Origin: Jiella mangrovi
GTDB lineage: Bacteria > Pseudomonadota > Alphaproteobacteria > Rhizobiales > Rhizobiaceae
DNA length: 64,000 nucleotides
NCBI RefSeq assembly: GCF_017815135.1
Contig: NZ_JAGJCF010000007.1
Span: 208,460 to 272,459 of the forward strand
Reading direction: 5' to 3'
How positions within the stretch are numbered: position 1 is the first letter of the stretch; each line of letters starts with the position of its first letter. Shown here piece by piece: positions 52,331 through 60,582 of this stretch. The position numbers were made by a program, and so were the translations under genes. Under the pieces are notes generated by a model. That model was not told the origin of the DNA. It did not search any database and saw nothing but the letters and a program-made list of their open reading frames with translations.

Positions 52331-55300
52331 CCGCCATCGTAACTAATAGATTTAACTTCAATCTCATTACTATATATTTCGGCAAATTTACTTATGTGGT
52401 CCGCCATCCTGGCGTAGCATTCGTCATATGAAAGGTCTTTCGGCAGCGCCGAAATCTCGGTCGCCACGGCGACCAGCGGCTCGGCGCCGACGGTCGCGCC
52501 GACGCCGCGCATCGAATGGGCGGCGCGGCGGAAGGCGGAGACGTCGCGTTGCTCCATCGCCTCGCGCATGGCCGAAAGGGTTCGCCTCAGATCATTCGCG
52601 CAGGCGGCCAGAAGATCGCCCATGGCCTCGACGCCGATCTCTTCCTCGAGCTGGCCGATCCGCGACAGAACGAGCGCCTCGCCCGTCGCAGGATCGGCCG
52701 CGGCCAGATCGTTGTCCGCCGCTTGGCTTCCGGCCGCGTCATCTTCGGCTTCGTCGCCTCGTTCGTCCTGCAAGGCGTCCGGGCGCTTCGCGCTGGCGAC
52801 CCGGTCGAGAATGGCGATGAGCTTCGCCTTGTCGATCGGCTTGCCGATGAAGTCGTCCATGCCTGCCTCGAGGCAGGCCTCGATGTCGGACGCCATGGAA
52901 TTGGCGCTGAGACCGAAGATCGGGATGCGGTCGGCCGCGTTCTCGGCGGCGCGAATGCGTCTCGTGGCTTCGAGCCCGTCCATATGCGGCAGCGAGACAT
53001 CCATCAGAATGAGGTCGAAGCGCCGGCCCGCCGCGGCCTCGACCACCTGCACGCCGTCCGCCGCGATGACGACCTCGTGGCCGAGCTTCTCGACGAGGAG
53101 CCGCACGACCAGCTGATTGGTGCTGTCGTCCTCGGCAACCAGAATATCGAGCCTCGGCCTCGTCGCGGCGATCGGCTCGGCCGCCTCGACCGGCATCGCC
53201 TCGGCGATCTCGAAGGGGATCTCGAACCAGAACCTCGAGCCGAAATCGACCGCGCTTTCGAAGTCGATCGACCCACCCATCCGTTCGACCAGGGTCTTGG
53301 TGATCGCAAGGCCGAGGCCGGTCCCGCCGAATTTACGGGTGTAGGAGCGATCGAGCTGATCGAAGGGCGAGAACACCTGCTCGCGCTTTTCCGGCGGAAT
53401 GCCGACGCCGGTGTCGCTGACGCAGATGTGAAGCTTCGCGCGTCCCCACCGGTCGAACTCCAGCATGTCCACCGCGACGGTGACGCCGCCCTTTGCGGTG
53501 AACTTCACGGCATTGCTGACGAGGTTGAGGATCACCTGGCGAAGGCGGGCGGAATCGCCCATCAGACAGGGCGGCACGTGGGGCGTCACGTTCCACTTGA
53601 AGGCGATGCCCTTGGCATGGGCGTTCTGCTGGTTCAGGCGCCCGATCGTCTCGATCAGCGGGGCGATCTCGAAAGGCGCGTGTTCGATCTCCAGCTTGCC
53701 GGCCTCGATCTTGGCCATGTCGAGGATGTCGTTGAGAATGACGAGCAATGCTTCGGCGCTGGAGCGGGCGACCGCGACGAGCCGCGCCTGCTCGGGGGCC
53801 AGCGGCGTGTCGTCCAGCGCCCCCAGCATGCCGAGGACGCCGTTCATCGGCGTGCGCACCTCGTGGCTCATCATCGCCAGAAACTCGCTCTTGGCGGCAT
53901 TGGCCCGCTCGGCCTCGGTCTTGGCGAGTTCGAGAGACTGCGCGGCTTCGTATTCCTCGGTCACGTCCTGCAGCGTGCCAGCCACCGAGAGAGGCGTGCC
54001 GTCGTCGCCATAGCGATATTCCATCGAACCACGGACGTGGCGGACCGCACCGTCGCCCCGGATGATGCGATGATCGAGTTCGACCGATTGCCTGCCGCCG
54101 GGAACCGGGTCCGACCGGCACGCGGCAAGCTTCGCCAGAAGCCGGGCGGCATCGTCGGGATGGAGGATGCGGCTTAATTCGGGATCGGCGCTCGTCAACG
54201 TATGGTCGATCCCGAAGATGCGGAAAAGCTCGTCTGACCAGTGAACCTCGTCGGTCACGAGGTCGTGGCGGAAACTGCCGAGCCTCGCCATCCGTTGCGC
54301 TTCGGCGAGGTTCTTCTCGCTCTGTTCGAGCGCCTGGGTCTTCTCGACCTCGGAGGTCACGTCGCGAACCGTCGAGGTCATCGAGAGGGGCCGGCCGATC
54401 CGGTCGGCGAGGATCTCCGCCGCCGCCTTGATATGGGCGATCGACCCGTCCTGCCGGATGATCCTGTAAGAGGCGTCGCGCGATGCCGGTCCGCCGGTCT
54501 CTGCGGACTTTCGCAAAGCTTCCTTCTCGAGCGCGAGAACATGCTCGACATCGTCGGGATGCAGCAGTTTGGTGAAGGCATCGCCATTGGACGAGCCACC
54601 TGCCGGCAGCCCGTAGATCTGTGAGAACTCGTCCGACCAAACGACCCGATCGGCGACGAAATCCCACTGAAAGGTTCCGATCTGGGCGATGCGCTGGGCC
54701 TCGCTCAGCATGCCGGCGGTTTTCTGGAGGGAGTGGCCCTTCTCCTCGAGCCGACGGCGCTGGCGGCTGACGACGATCAGCATGACGAGCAGAGAGAGAA
54801 ACAGCGTGGCGAACGCGACCCCCATGCGGATGGCGGCGCTCTCGACCTCCTCTCGCTGGTCGCTGGAATGAGCCACCACCCGGTGCAGCATCTGGCGGGT
54901 GAGATCGTCGATGGCCCCGCGATCGGTTTCGATCTCGGCGAGAAGATCGTCGATGTCGGCGGCGGTCAGAACGGCGACGCTCGAAAGATGCGCATCCAGC
55001 GCCGCCAGTTGCGAAGCCACCAGACGTCTGGAATCGTCGGCTTCCCCGCTCATGAACGCTTCGAGGGCCGGGGCGTCGAGCACATCAAGCCGGCTCATCA
55101 GAATGTCGAAGCGAAGCCGCAGCGCATCCTCCGAATCGATGTCGCCGGGCTTCCACTCCTGGACCTTGATGTGAAAGCGGTCGAACTCCTTGCTGAGCTG
55201 GTAGACCGCCCATTGCAGATTTTCGTGAGGCGTCGCCCGCAGATCGCGCAACATGCCCTGCAATTGCAGGGCCAGCGTGGCCGGGACCGCGACGGCCGTC

Positions 55301-55371
55301 AGCGCCGCGCCGAGGATGATCGCTTTTTGTATGACCAGCCACATGCGCGCGCCTTTCACCGTCGCGTCCAT
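52327..55371 (-). CDS. Hybrid sensor histidine kinase (PAS-PAS-HK-REC-Hpt)
   Basis: Membrane-bound sensor of 1014 residues. Helix 1 (about 12-36), a periplasmic helical domain (about 37-180), helix 2 (IRMGVAFATLFLSLLVMLIV, 181-200), two PAS domains (about 225-340 and 355-475), the dimerisation domain with H503 (MSHEVRTP), an ATPase domain with N-box NLVSNAVKF and DTGVGIPP, a receiver with D791 (LILMDVSLPHMDG), and a C-terminal Hpt domain with H952 (AAHSMRGVG). So a complete internal phosphorelay to a separate output is predicted. It follows the SUOX-fold gene by 7 nt and probably receives a signal from it; the final output may be the REC-PP2C protein encoded next door (inference). Confidence 0.93.
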   Translation of the reverse strand: MDATVKGARMWLVIQKAIILGAALTAVAVPATLALQLQGMLRDLRATPHENLQWAVYQLSKEFDRFHIKVQEWKPGDIDSEDALRLRFDILMSRLDVLDAPALEAFMSGEADDSRRLVASQLAALDAHLSSVAVLTAADIDDLLAEIETDRGAIDDLTRQMLHRVVAHSSDQREEVESAAIRMGVAFATLFLSLLVMLIVVSRQRRRLEEKGHSLQKTAGMLSEAQRIAQIGTFQWDFVADRVVWSDEFSQIYGLPAGGSSNGDAFTKLLHPDDVEHVLALEKEALRKSAETGGPASRDASYRIIRQDGSIAHIKAAAEILADRIGRPLSMTSTVRDVTSEVEKTQALEQSEKNLAEAQRMARLGSFRHDLVTDEVHWSDELFRIFGIDHTLTSADPELSRILHPDDAARLLAKLAACRSDPVPGGRQSVELDHRIIRGDGAVRHVRGSMEYRYGDDGTPLSVAGTLQDVTEEYEAAQSLELAKTEAERANAAKSEFLAMMSHEVRTPMNGVLGMLGALDDTPLAPEQARLVAVARSSAEALLVILNDILDMAKIEAGKLEIEHAPFEIAPLIETIGRLNQQNAHAKGIAFKWNVTPHVPPCLMGDSARLRQVILNLVSNAVKFTAKGGVTVAVDMLEFDRWGRAKLHICVSDTGVGIPPEKREQVFSPFDQLDRSYTRKFGGTGLGLAITKTLVERMGGSIDFESAVDFGSRFWFEIPFEIAEAMPVEAAEPIAATRPRLDILVAEDDSTNQLVVRLLVEKLGHEVVIAADGVQVVEAAAGRRFDLILMDVSLPHMDGLEATRRIRAAENAADRIPIFGLSANSMASDIEACLEAGMDDFIGKPIDKAKLIAILDRVASAKRPDALQDERGDEAEDDAAGSQAADNDLAAADPATGEALVLSRIGQLEEEIGVEAMGDLLAACANDLRRTLSAMREAMEQRDVSAFRRAAHSMRGVGATVGAEPLVAVATEISALPKDLSYDECYARMADHISKFAEIYSNEIEVKSISYDGG

Positions 55372-55378
55372 TTCGGCT

Positions 55379-55873
55379 TCAGCGGATCGTCAGCCGGTTG
55401 AGCTGCCAGATCGCCCGGGACTGGTAGGTCTCGGTCTGCAGCACCTCGTCGGAATCGAAGGGATACATGATCCACAACGGCCCCTTCTCGCGGACCGACA
55501 TAGGCTCGCCATTCGCCTTGTAGGCGATGATCGGATCGGCACCGGTCTCGTCGACGACCGGCAGCGTGACGGCGTAGTCGTTGAGAGCGGTGGCGACGAT
55601 CTCGTTGCCTTCGGCCTTCACCGCCGCAACAAGATCGCTCAGCTTGACGCCTTCGAAGCGGATCTTGCCCTCGGTCCAGGGGGTGGTCGTCTCGAAGGTC
55701 GTCACCGGCAACTTCTCCAGAGCCTCGCGATCGAAGCGGGTGACGGTCTCGCCGCCATTGGAGGTGACGGTGAGAAGGGCGCGGGCGGCATCGGCGGCCG
55801 GCGGCAGGGCCGCAGCACCGACGATGGCGAGACCCGCCAGGAGGAGCATTTTGCGAAAGAACGAACGAACCAT
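55379..55873 (-). CDS. Periplasmic molybdopterin-oxidoreductase-fold (SUOX-like) small protein
   Basis: Exported protein of 164 residues with a signal peptide (KMLLLAGLAIVGAAALPPAA) and one domain resembling the sulfite-oxidase/molybdopterin-binding fold of oxidoreductases, seen in VTRFDREALEKLPVTTFETT, IRFEGVKLSDLVAAV and PLWIMYPFDSDEVLQTETY. The conserved cofactor-ligating cysteine of true sulfite oxidases is not visible (there is no Cys in the mature domain), so it may sense rather than catalyse. It is 7 nt before the hybrid kinase, whose periplasmic domain is the obvious partner. ATG 55873 follows AGGGAACA. Confidence 0.8.
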   Translation of the reverse strand: MVRSFFRKMLLLAGLAIVGAAALPPAADAARALLTVTSNGGETVTRFDREALEKLPVTTFETTTPWTEGKIRFEGVKLSDLVAAVKAEGNEIVATALNDYAVTLPVVDETGADPIIAYKANGEPMSVREKGPLWIMYPFDSDEVLQTETYQSRAIWQLNRLTIR

Positions 55874-56012
55874 GGTCTGTTCCCTGTCTTTGTGGGTTGG
55901 TGACGATGCGGCCCGCAGGCTGACGGCCCGCCGCCGTACGGGACTTGGCATGGGATGTTCCCGAGGCGGCGGAATGAGCCGCGACGGGAAACCATGCGCT
56001 GAAACGAACGCC

Positions 56013-56036
56013 TGCCGGCCGCTACGCAGGCCGGCA
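56013..56036 (-). terminator. Hairpin between the partner-switch genes and the sensor pair
   Basis: TGCCGGCC and GGCCGGCA form a perfect 8-bp stem on an 8-nt loop in the gap after the anti-sigma-type kinase gene. It suggests that the upstream three genes and the downstream SUOX/kinase pair are separate transcription units. Confidence 0.45.
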
Positions 56037-56082
56037 AAGCCGTTTGGAAACCATCAAAGGCAAAGGCGCGCCCCTGGACGGT

Positions 56083-56511
56083 TCAGGCCGGCTTGAACCG
56101 CAGCGTCAATCGGTTGCCGCGGGCGTCCGATTGAAACCCGATCTCGTCGGCGCACTGGTGAAGAAGGCCGACACCCCAGCCTCCTTCCGGGAGGGCGAAG
56201 ACATCCACCTCATCGACATCCGGCAGGTTCTTCAGGTCGAACGTACCTGCCGGCGGCGCCTCGCCCCGGTCCCTGAGGACAAGGGTGACGGCGTGGTCCG
56301 GCGCCTCGAACAGCTCGATGTCGATCTCGCCGCCCGCCTTGCCGCCATAGGCGTGGCGAACGATGTTGGTCAGCGCTTCGCTCGCCGCGAGTTCGAAGCG
56401 GGCGAGCTGTTCTTCGGCCAGGAGTGCGGACGCCCGACCGCGCAGATCGACGGTCGCCGCGTCGGCCGCTTCGAGGGTCGCCGGAACAATCATGGCTGCC
56501 CGCGGCGTCAT
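56083..56511 (-). CDS. RsbW-like ATP-binding anti-sigma-factor-type kinase
   Basis: Cytosolic serine kinase of the GHKL/HATPase_c_2 type (142 residues) that in partner-switching systems phosphorylates the STAS protein and binds a target. Family elements: LAASEALTNIVRHAYGG (N-box), LVLRDRGEAPPAGTF and WGVGLLHQCADEIGF. It is 2 nt after the STAS gene. The usual target would be a sigma factor, but none is encoded nearby. Confidence 0.88.
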   Translation of the reverse strand: MTPRAAMIVPATLEAADAATVDLRGRASALLAEEQLARFELAASEALTNIVRHAYGGKAGGEIDIELFEAPDHAVTLVLRDRGEAPPAGTFDLKNLPDVDEVDVFALPEGGWGVGLLHQCADEIGFQSDARGNRLTLRFKPA

Positions 56512-56513
56512 GA

Positions 56514-56858
56514 TCAGGCGCTCTCGAGCGCGGCCGAAGCTGCGGCAAGGTTCGGATAGATCCGGAACACCCGATCCATGCGCGTGAGCTTGAACATCTG
56601 CTGGACGCCGGGCTGGACGCCGCAGATCGCGAGATCGCCACGGCTGCCGATCTGCTTCAGGATGGCGACCAGCGAACCGAGGCCGGTGGAGTCGATGAAG
56701 GCGACGGGCGACAGGTCGAGCACGACCCTCGTGGCGCCGGCGGAAATCAGATCGGCCATTTCCTGCCGGAAAGCCGGGCTGTTGGCGGCGGTCAAACGCG
56801 GGGCGTCGAGCGAGAAGATTGCCGGGTCTTCGCCCGAGCCTGGAATTTTCGTGAGCAT
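56514..56858 (-). CDS. STAS-domain anti-anti-sigma-type protein
   Basis: Cytosolic STAS protein of 114 residues, the RsbV-like switch element. The phosphorylation site is in AFIDSTGLGSLVAIL, where the serine of DSTG is the expected acceptor. ATG 56858 shares its first base with the stop of the phosphatase gene (TGATG), so the three genes are translationally coupled. Confidence 0.9.
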   Translation of the reverse strand: MLTKIPGSGEDPAIFSLDAPRLTAANSPAFRQEMADLISAGATRVVLDLSPVAFIDSTGLGSLVAILKQIGSRGDLAICGVQPGVQQMFKLTRMDRVFRIYPNLAAASAALESA

Positions 56859-58105
56859 CAGTAGCCTTCCCTTTCCATGAGGATCATTGAGACGTCGTCT
56901 TCGAACAGGTCGCTTGCGGTCCATTGGCGAAGCCTTGCGGCAAGGCCGTCCAAGAGCGCGTCCGAACGAGAAACCGGAGCCTTTGCGACGAAGGCCGCCA
57001 GGCGGTCGAGGCCGAAGGGTTCGCCGCTCGGGCTCTCGGCCTCGACGACGCCGTCCGAATAGACGAAGAGACGGTCGCGCGGCCTGAACGTGACCTCCTG
57101 ACAATCGAAGCTCGCCCCTGGCAGCATCCCGACCGGCATTCCGCCTTCGCCCAGCCACTCGGTCCGGCCATCGGCGCGGATCAGCAGCGGGCTCGGATAT
57201 CCGGCCTGGCAAAAATGCATCCGGTCCGACGCCTCCAGAAGGATGCCGCCGAAGAAGGTGAAGTAGCTGTCGTCGTCCGAAGCCTCGAGAAAGCGCTGGT
57301 CGAGCGCCGCGACCAGGCGCGCCGTGCAGATCGACACCGGGTCTTGCGGATCGTTCGCAAAGACGTTGTTGGCGAAATATTCCGGCGTCACCAGATGGGC
57401 GAGAGCAACGGCCGAGAGCGCGGCCCGCACGCCGTGACCGCAGACATCGGCGGCGTAAAATCCCAGCGCGTCGCCGCCGAGGGGAAAATATCCGAAGACG
57501 TCGCCAGAGACCTCGCTCGAGGGCAGGAAACGGGACGAAAAGCGGCAGCTGGAGATGTGCGCCCGCTCGCGCGGCATCAGCTGCCGCTGGGCTTTCGCCG
57601 CCGCCTCGATATCGGCGCGGATCGTCTCATAGGCGATCTGCAGCCCGCGGCGGCTGGCCTGCAGCTCAGCTTCATAGCGAATGATCCGCTCGGCCGCCTT
57701 GACCCTCAAAGCGAGGATCGACGCATCGACCGGCTTGCTCATGAAATCGTCGGCGCCGGCCTCCATGCCCGCCAGCCGGTCCTCGCGGCTATGGTGGCCG
57801 GTGATCATCAACACATAGACATAGCGCCCCAGCGCCAGCGCACGGACCCGGCGCGCCAGGGTCATGCCGTCCATTTCCGGCATGTCGACGTCGCAGATCA
57901 TCATCGCCGCGTCGGATCCCTGCAGCAACTCCAGGGCGCGGCCGCCATTTTCGGCGACGAGCGGCTCGTATCCCATCCTGCGCAAGAGCGCCGACTGATA
58001 GTGTCGCTGGCTGGCATCGTCATCTGCGACGACGATCCGCATTGCCGCGGGCGCGGCAGCGCGATCGGCCTCGCCGAAGGAATTGCGTTCCACGATCGTC
58101 GTCAT
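56858..58105 (-). CDS. Response regulator with PP2C/SpoIIE phosphatase output
   Basis: Cytosolic two-domain protein of 415 residues. The receiver (about 22-140) has the acidic cluster ADDD at 27-30, the phospho-acceptor D72 (ICDVDMPEMDG) and the KP motif (FMSKPVD). A helical linker with AQRQLMPRE leads to the PP2C/SpoIIE domain (about 190-412) with SEVSGDVFGYFPL, YAADVCGHGVRAAL, FVYSDGVVEAE and the metal aspartates near EDDVSMILM. It should dephosphorylate the STAS protein when phosphorylated, as RsbU/HsbR-type regulators do. The ATG at 58105 is preferred over a TTG at 58129. Confidence 0.94.
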   Translation of the reverse strand: MTTIVERNSFGEADRAAAPAAMRIVVADDDASQRHYQSALLRRMGYEPLVAENGGRALELLQGSDAAMMICDVDMPEMDGMTLARRVRALALGRYVYVLMITGHHSREDRLAGMEAGADDFMSKPVDASILALRVKAAERIIRYEAELQASRRGLQIAYETIRADIEAAAKAQRQLMPRERAHISSCRFSSRFLPSSEVSGDVFGYFPLGGDALGFYAADVCGHGVRAALSAVALAHLVTPEYFANNVFANDPQDPVSICTARLVAALDQRFLEASDDDSYFTFFGGILLEASDRMHFCQAGYPSPLLIRADGRTEWLGEGGMPVGMLPGASFDCQEVTFRPRDRLFVYSDGVVEAESPSGEPFGLDRLAAFVAKAPVSRSDALLDGLAARLRQWTASDLFEDDVSMILMEREGY

Positions 58106-58177
58106 TCTTGCCAGACCTGAATTTGACAATACACATCCGCCGATAGTTTTGTATGAGACACAAACTTTTGCAGTTTA

Positions 58178-58274
58178 TTGTTTGTATTGCTTGCAAACAA
58201 GACATTATTGCCCTGAATGCGTCATTACCTCTGCCATTGAACTGTTATCAACTCATAAACAGAGAAATTTCTCT
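58178..58274. promoter_or_regulatory. Palindromes in the AT-rich divergent promoter region
   Basis: In an AT-rich 284-bp gap between the divergent phosphatase and esterase genes, two palindromes stand out: TTGTTTG/CAAACAA (58178-58200, 9-bp gap) and AGAGAAATTTCTCT (58261-58274), a perfect 14-bp palindrome. They are likely operators, but I cannot name the regulator. Confidence 0.5.
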
Positions 58275-58389
58275 TGTACCTGTCAGTCGATATTTTACCA
58301 AATACCAACGCTCCTGAGGCAATACGATATCGACGGGATGCGCTCGACACGCGTCTCGGCCCATGTTTTTGGTTGTATGAGGGGTGACC

Positions 58390-59379
58390 ATGGATCGGTT
58401 GACGAAGAGACATGCGGGAGGCAGGGCTGGCGCGGCGTCAGGGCCATCAAACCGCCTGTGCCATTTGCTGGCACGGGGTTTCCTCCTTGCCATCGTGACA
58501 TTCCTCGCCCTTTGCGCGGTGCCCGCCGCCGCAACCGAGACTGGCACGGTGTTCGAGGAGCGGCGCATGCCGAGCCGTATCCTCGGCAAGGACGTCTATT
58601 ACACGGTCTATCTTCCGCCCAACTATGACGCGGGAAACCGTAAGTATCCCCTGGTATATCTGATGCATGGTGGCTGGGACGGGCGCAACGAAGACTGGTT
58701 CCGCTATGGCGGCGTCGATCAGATCCTCGACCGGATGATCAATTCCGGCGAACTGCCGCCCTTCATCGCCGTGACGCCGGAAGGGCGCCGGGACGAGGAC
58801 AACCAGTTCTACACCTACTACATGAACGACGCCGATGGCGGCTATCGCTGGGAGGACATGTTCCGCCAGGAATTCATGCCGCATGTGGAGAAGACCTACC
58901 GCGTCATCGAGGGGAAATACGCGCGCAACATCATCGGTCTGTCGATGGGCGGCTATGCGGCGATCGCTTATGCGCTGAAGGATCCCGAGCTCTTTGCCAG
59001 CGCCGCCGTTCTCAGCGGCGCGTTCCGCACGGACGCCCAGACCATCGCCCTCGACCAGAGCGGCTACGACAAGCGCTACGGCAAGGCCTGGGGTCTCGGC
59101 CTCAGGGGCGTCGAACGGCTGAACGAGCACTACCGAGCCAACAGCGTCTTCGAGCTCGCCAAGGGTTTCGAGCCGACCGGCTGGGGCCAGACGCGGTTCT
59201 ATATCGATTGCGGCGCCGACGACGTCTTCTTCGACGGCAATGCCGCCCTCCACATCGCGATGCGCGACCTGAAGATCGATCATCGCTTCCGTGTGCGGGA
59301 AGGCAAGCACGACTGGAACTACTGGCGGATGGCGGTGCCCGATGCCCTGAAATTTGCCGGCGACACCTTTCGCAAATAG
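58390..59379 (+). CDS. Secreted esterase of the alpha/beta hydrolase (esterase D) type
   Basis: Exported esterase of 329 residues. A signal or anchor (LARGFLLAIVTFLALCAVPA, about residues 28-47) is followed by a PF00756-type esterase domain with YTVYLPPNYDAGNRKYPLVY and MHGGWDGRNEDWFRYGG, the nucleophile elbow GLSMGG, and a late histidine in REGKHDWNYWR. Relatives include feruloyl and acetylxylan esterases and trehalose mycolyltransferase-like proteins. The ATG at 58390 has GAGGGG upstream; a GTG at 58384 would add two residues. Substrate unknown. A terminator follows. Confidence 0.9.
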   Translation: MDRLTKRHAGGRAGAASGPSNRLCHLLARGFLLAIVTFLALCAVPAAATETGTVFEERRMPSRILGKDVYYTVYLPPNYDAGNRKYPLVYLMHGGWDGRNEDWFRYGGVDQILDRMINSGELPPFIAVTPEGRRDEDNQFYTYYMNDADGGYRWEDMFRQEFMPHVEKTYRVIEGKYARNIIGLSMGGYAAIAYALKDPELFASAAVLSGAFRTDAQTIALDQSGYDKRYGKAWGLGLRGVERLNEHYRANSVFELAKGFEPTGWGQTRFYIDCGADDVFFDGNAALHIAMRDLKIDHRFRVREGKHDWNYWRMAVPDALKFAGDTFRK

Positions 59380-59408
59380 ACGCGAGGCGAAGTGCCTAAT
59401 CGAACGAC

Positions 59409-59443
59409 GAGGGGCGCGGTTCCGATGCGAGGCCGCGCCCCTC
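59409..59443. terminator. Bidirectional terminator between convergent genes
   Basis: GAGGGGCGCGG pairs perfectly with CCGCGCCCCTC (11 bp, 13-nt loop). It lies 30 nt after the esterase stop and about 90 nt beyond the class II aldolase stop. Confidence 0.6.
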
Positions 59444-59531
59444 TCCGTTCACGATGGCGGGGAGGCCGGGCAGGGGAAGCGGGATCGGGGAGGCGGGGAA
59501 TTCAATCCGCCCCGCCCGGGGGATGGCGCCA

Positions 59532-60275
59532 TCAGCTCCGGTAATCGCTGCACTCGTTCTCGATGCTGCGCAGATGCGCCTGCCATTCCAGCTGAAGATC
59601 GCCGTCGGCTTCGTTCATCTGCGCATATTGCCCGACCACATGGTCGGCGATCTTCGGGTCCACCAGGCGTAAGGGGCGACCGGTGGAGAGCGCGGCGATC
59701 TGAATTTCGCAGGCGCGTTCCAGATAATACATGGCGTTGAACATCTCGGCCGCGCTGCGGCCGGTGGCGATGAGGCCGTGATTGCGCAGGATCATCACGG
59801 GATGGGAGCCGAAATCGGCGACGATGCGCGCGCGCTCTTCCAGATCCAGCGCGATGCCCTCGAAGTCGTGATAGGCGATGCGGTCGTGAAACTGCAGGGA
59901 GATCTGATTGAGCGGCAGGAGACCTTCTTCCATCGAGGACACCGCGACGCCCGCGCGGGTGTGGGTGTGCATGATCCAGGCCGCGTCATGCCGGTTCATG
60001 TGAACCGCCGAGTGAATGGTGAATCCCGCCGGATTCACCCGGTGCGGACTGCCATCGAGCTTGTTGCCGTTGACGTCGATCTTGACGAGAGAGGACGCGG
60101 TGATCTCTTCCCAGCGCCAGCCATAGGGATTGATCAGGAAGTGACCGTCCTCCTTCGGCACCCGCGCGGTGATGTGGGTGTAGATCAGATCGGTGAAGCG
60201 ATGACGGGCCGCCAGCCGGTAGCATGCGGCGAGTTCCTCGCGGGTCTGGCGTTCGGCATCGGACATGACTGTCAT
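59532..60275 (-). CDS. Class II aldolase/adducin family protein
   Basis: Cytosolic zinc-dependent enzyme of 247 residues. Metal ligands are in MHTHTRAGVAVSS and RNHGLIATG, and the head LAACYRLAARHRFTDLIYTH and HFLINPYGWRWEEITASSLV fit the adducin-like group. These enzymes cleave or decarboxylate small hydroxy acids. In this cluster it may act on ring-cleavage products or on an aromatic side chain (inference). ATG 60275 has GGAAAAGAA upstream; an internal ATG at 60266 is possible. It is the last intact gene of the aromatic cluster. Confidence 0.88.
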   Translation of the reverse strand: MTVMSDAERQTREELAACYRLAARHRFTDLIYTHITARVPKEDGHFLINPYGWRWEEITASSLVKIDVNGNKLDGSPHRVNPAGFTIHSAVHMNRHDAAWIMHTHTRAGVAVSSMEEGLLPLNQISLQFHDRIAYHDFEGIALDLEERARIVADFGSHPVMILRNHGLIATGRSAAEMFNAMYYLERACEIQIAALSTGRPLRLVDPKIADHVVGQYAQMNEADGDLQLEWQAHLRSIENECSDYRS

Positions 60276-60342
60276 CGGTTCTTTTCCGTTCCTGTCGAGG
60301 GGATCAGACCCGGTTTCACCATCGGTCTGACGCTCCGGCCTG

Positions 60343-60486
60343 TCATGATGGCATCGCATGTTTGCGCGTCCGGCTGAAGACCGCCGAGACCACCGGCAGG
60401 GCCGCCAGCACGACGCAGATTGCGATGAGGATCGGCCCTATGCACGGGCCGACGAAGGAGCCGGACAGCGCGACTTCCCAGTCGCA
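60343..60486 (-). pseudogene. Remnant of a membrane permease (MFS-like C-terminus)
   Basis: On the minus strand, between the reductase and the aldolase, an open frame of 47 codons without a start has the text VALSGSFVGPCIGPILIAIC followed by VVLAALPVVSAVF and a basic tail (SRTRKHAMPS), typical of the last membrane helices of a major-facilitator permease. An in-frame stop interrupts it upstream, so it is a decayed gene. Aromatic-acid clusters often contain an MFS transporter here. The rest of the 307-bp gap has no gene. Confidence 0.45.
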
Positions 60487-60582
60487 TCAGCTCGCCCGTC
60501 GTCGGCCGCGTGGCATGGGAGAGATTGCGTTCGCCTGCTCGCGCGATCTTGCCCGCCTGACCGAAAACACAAGGCAGTTCGC

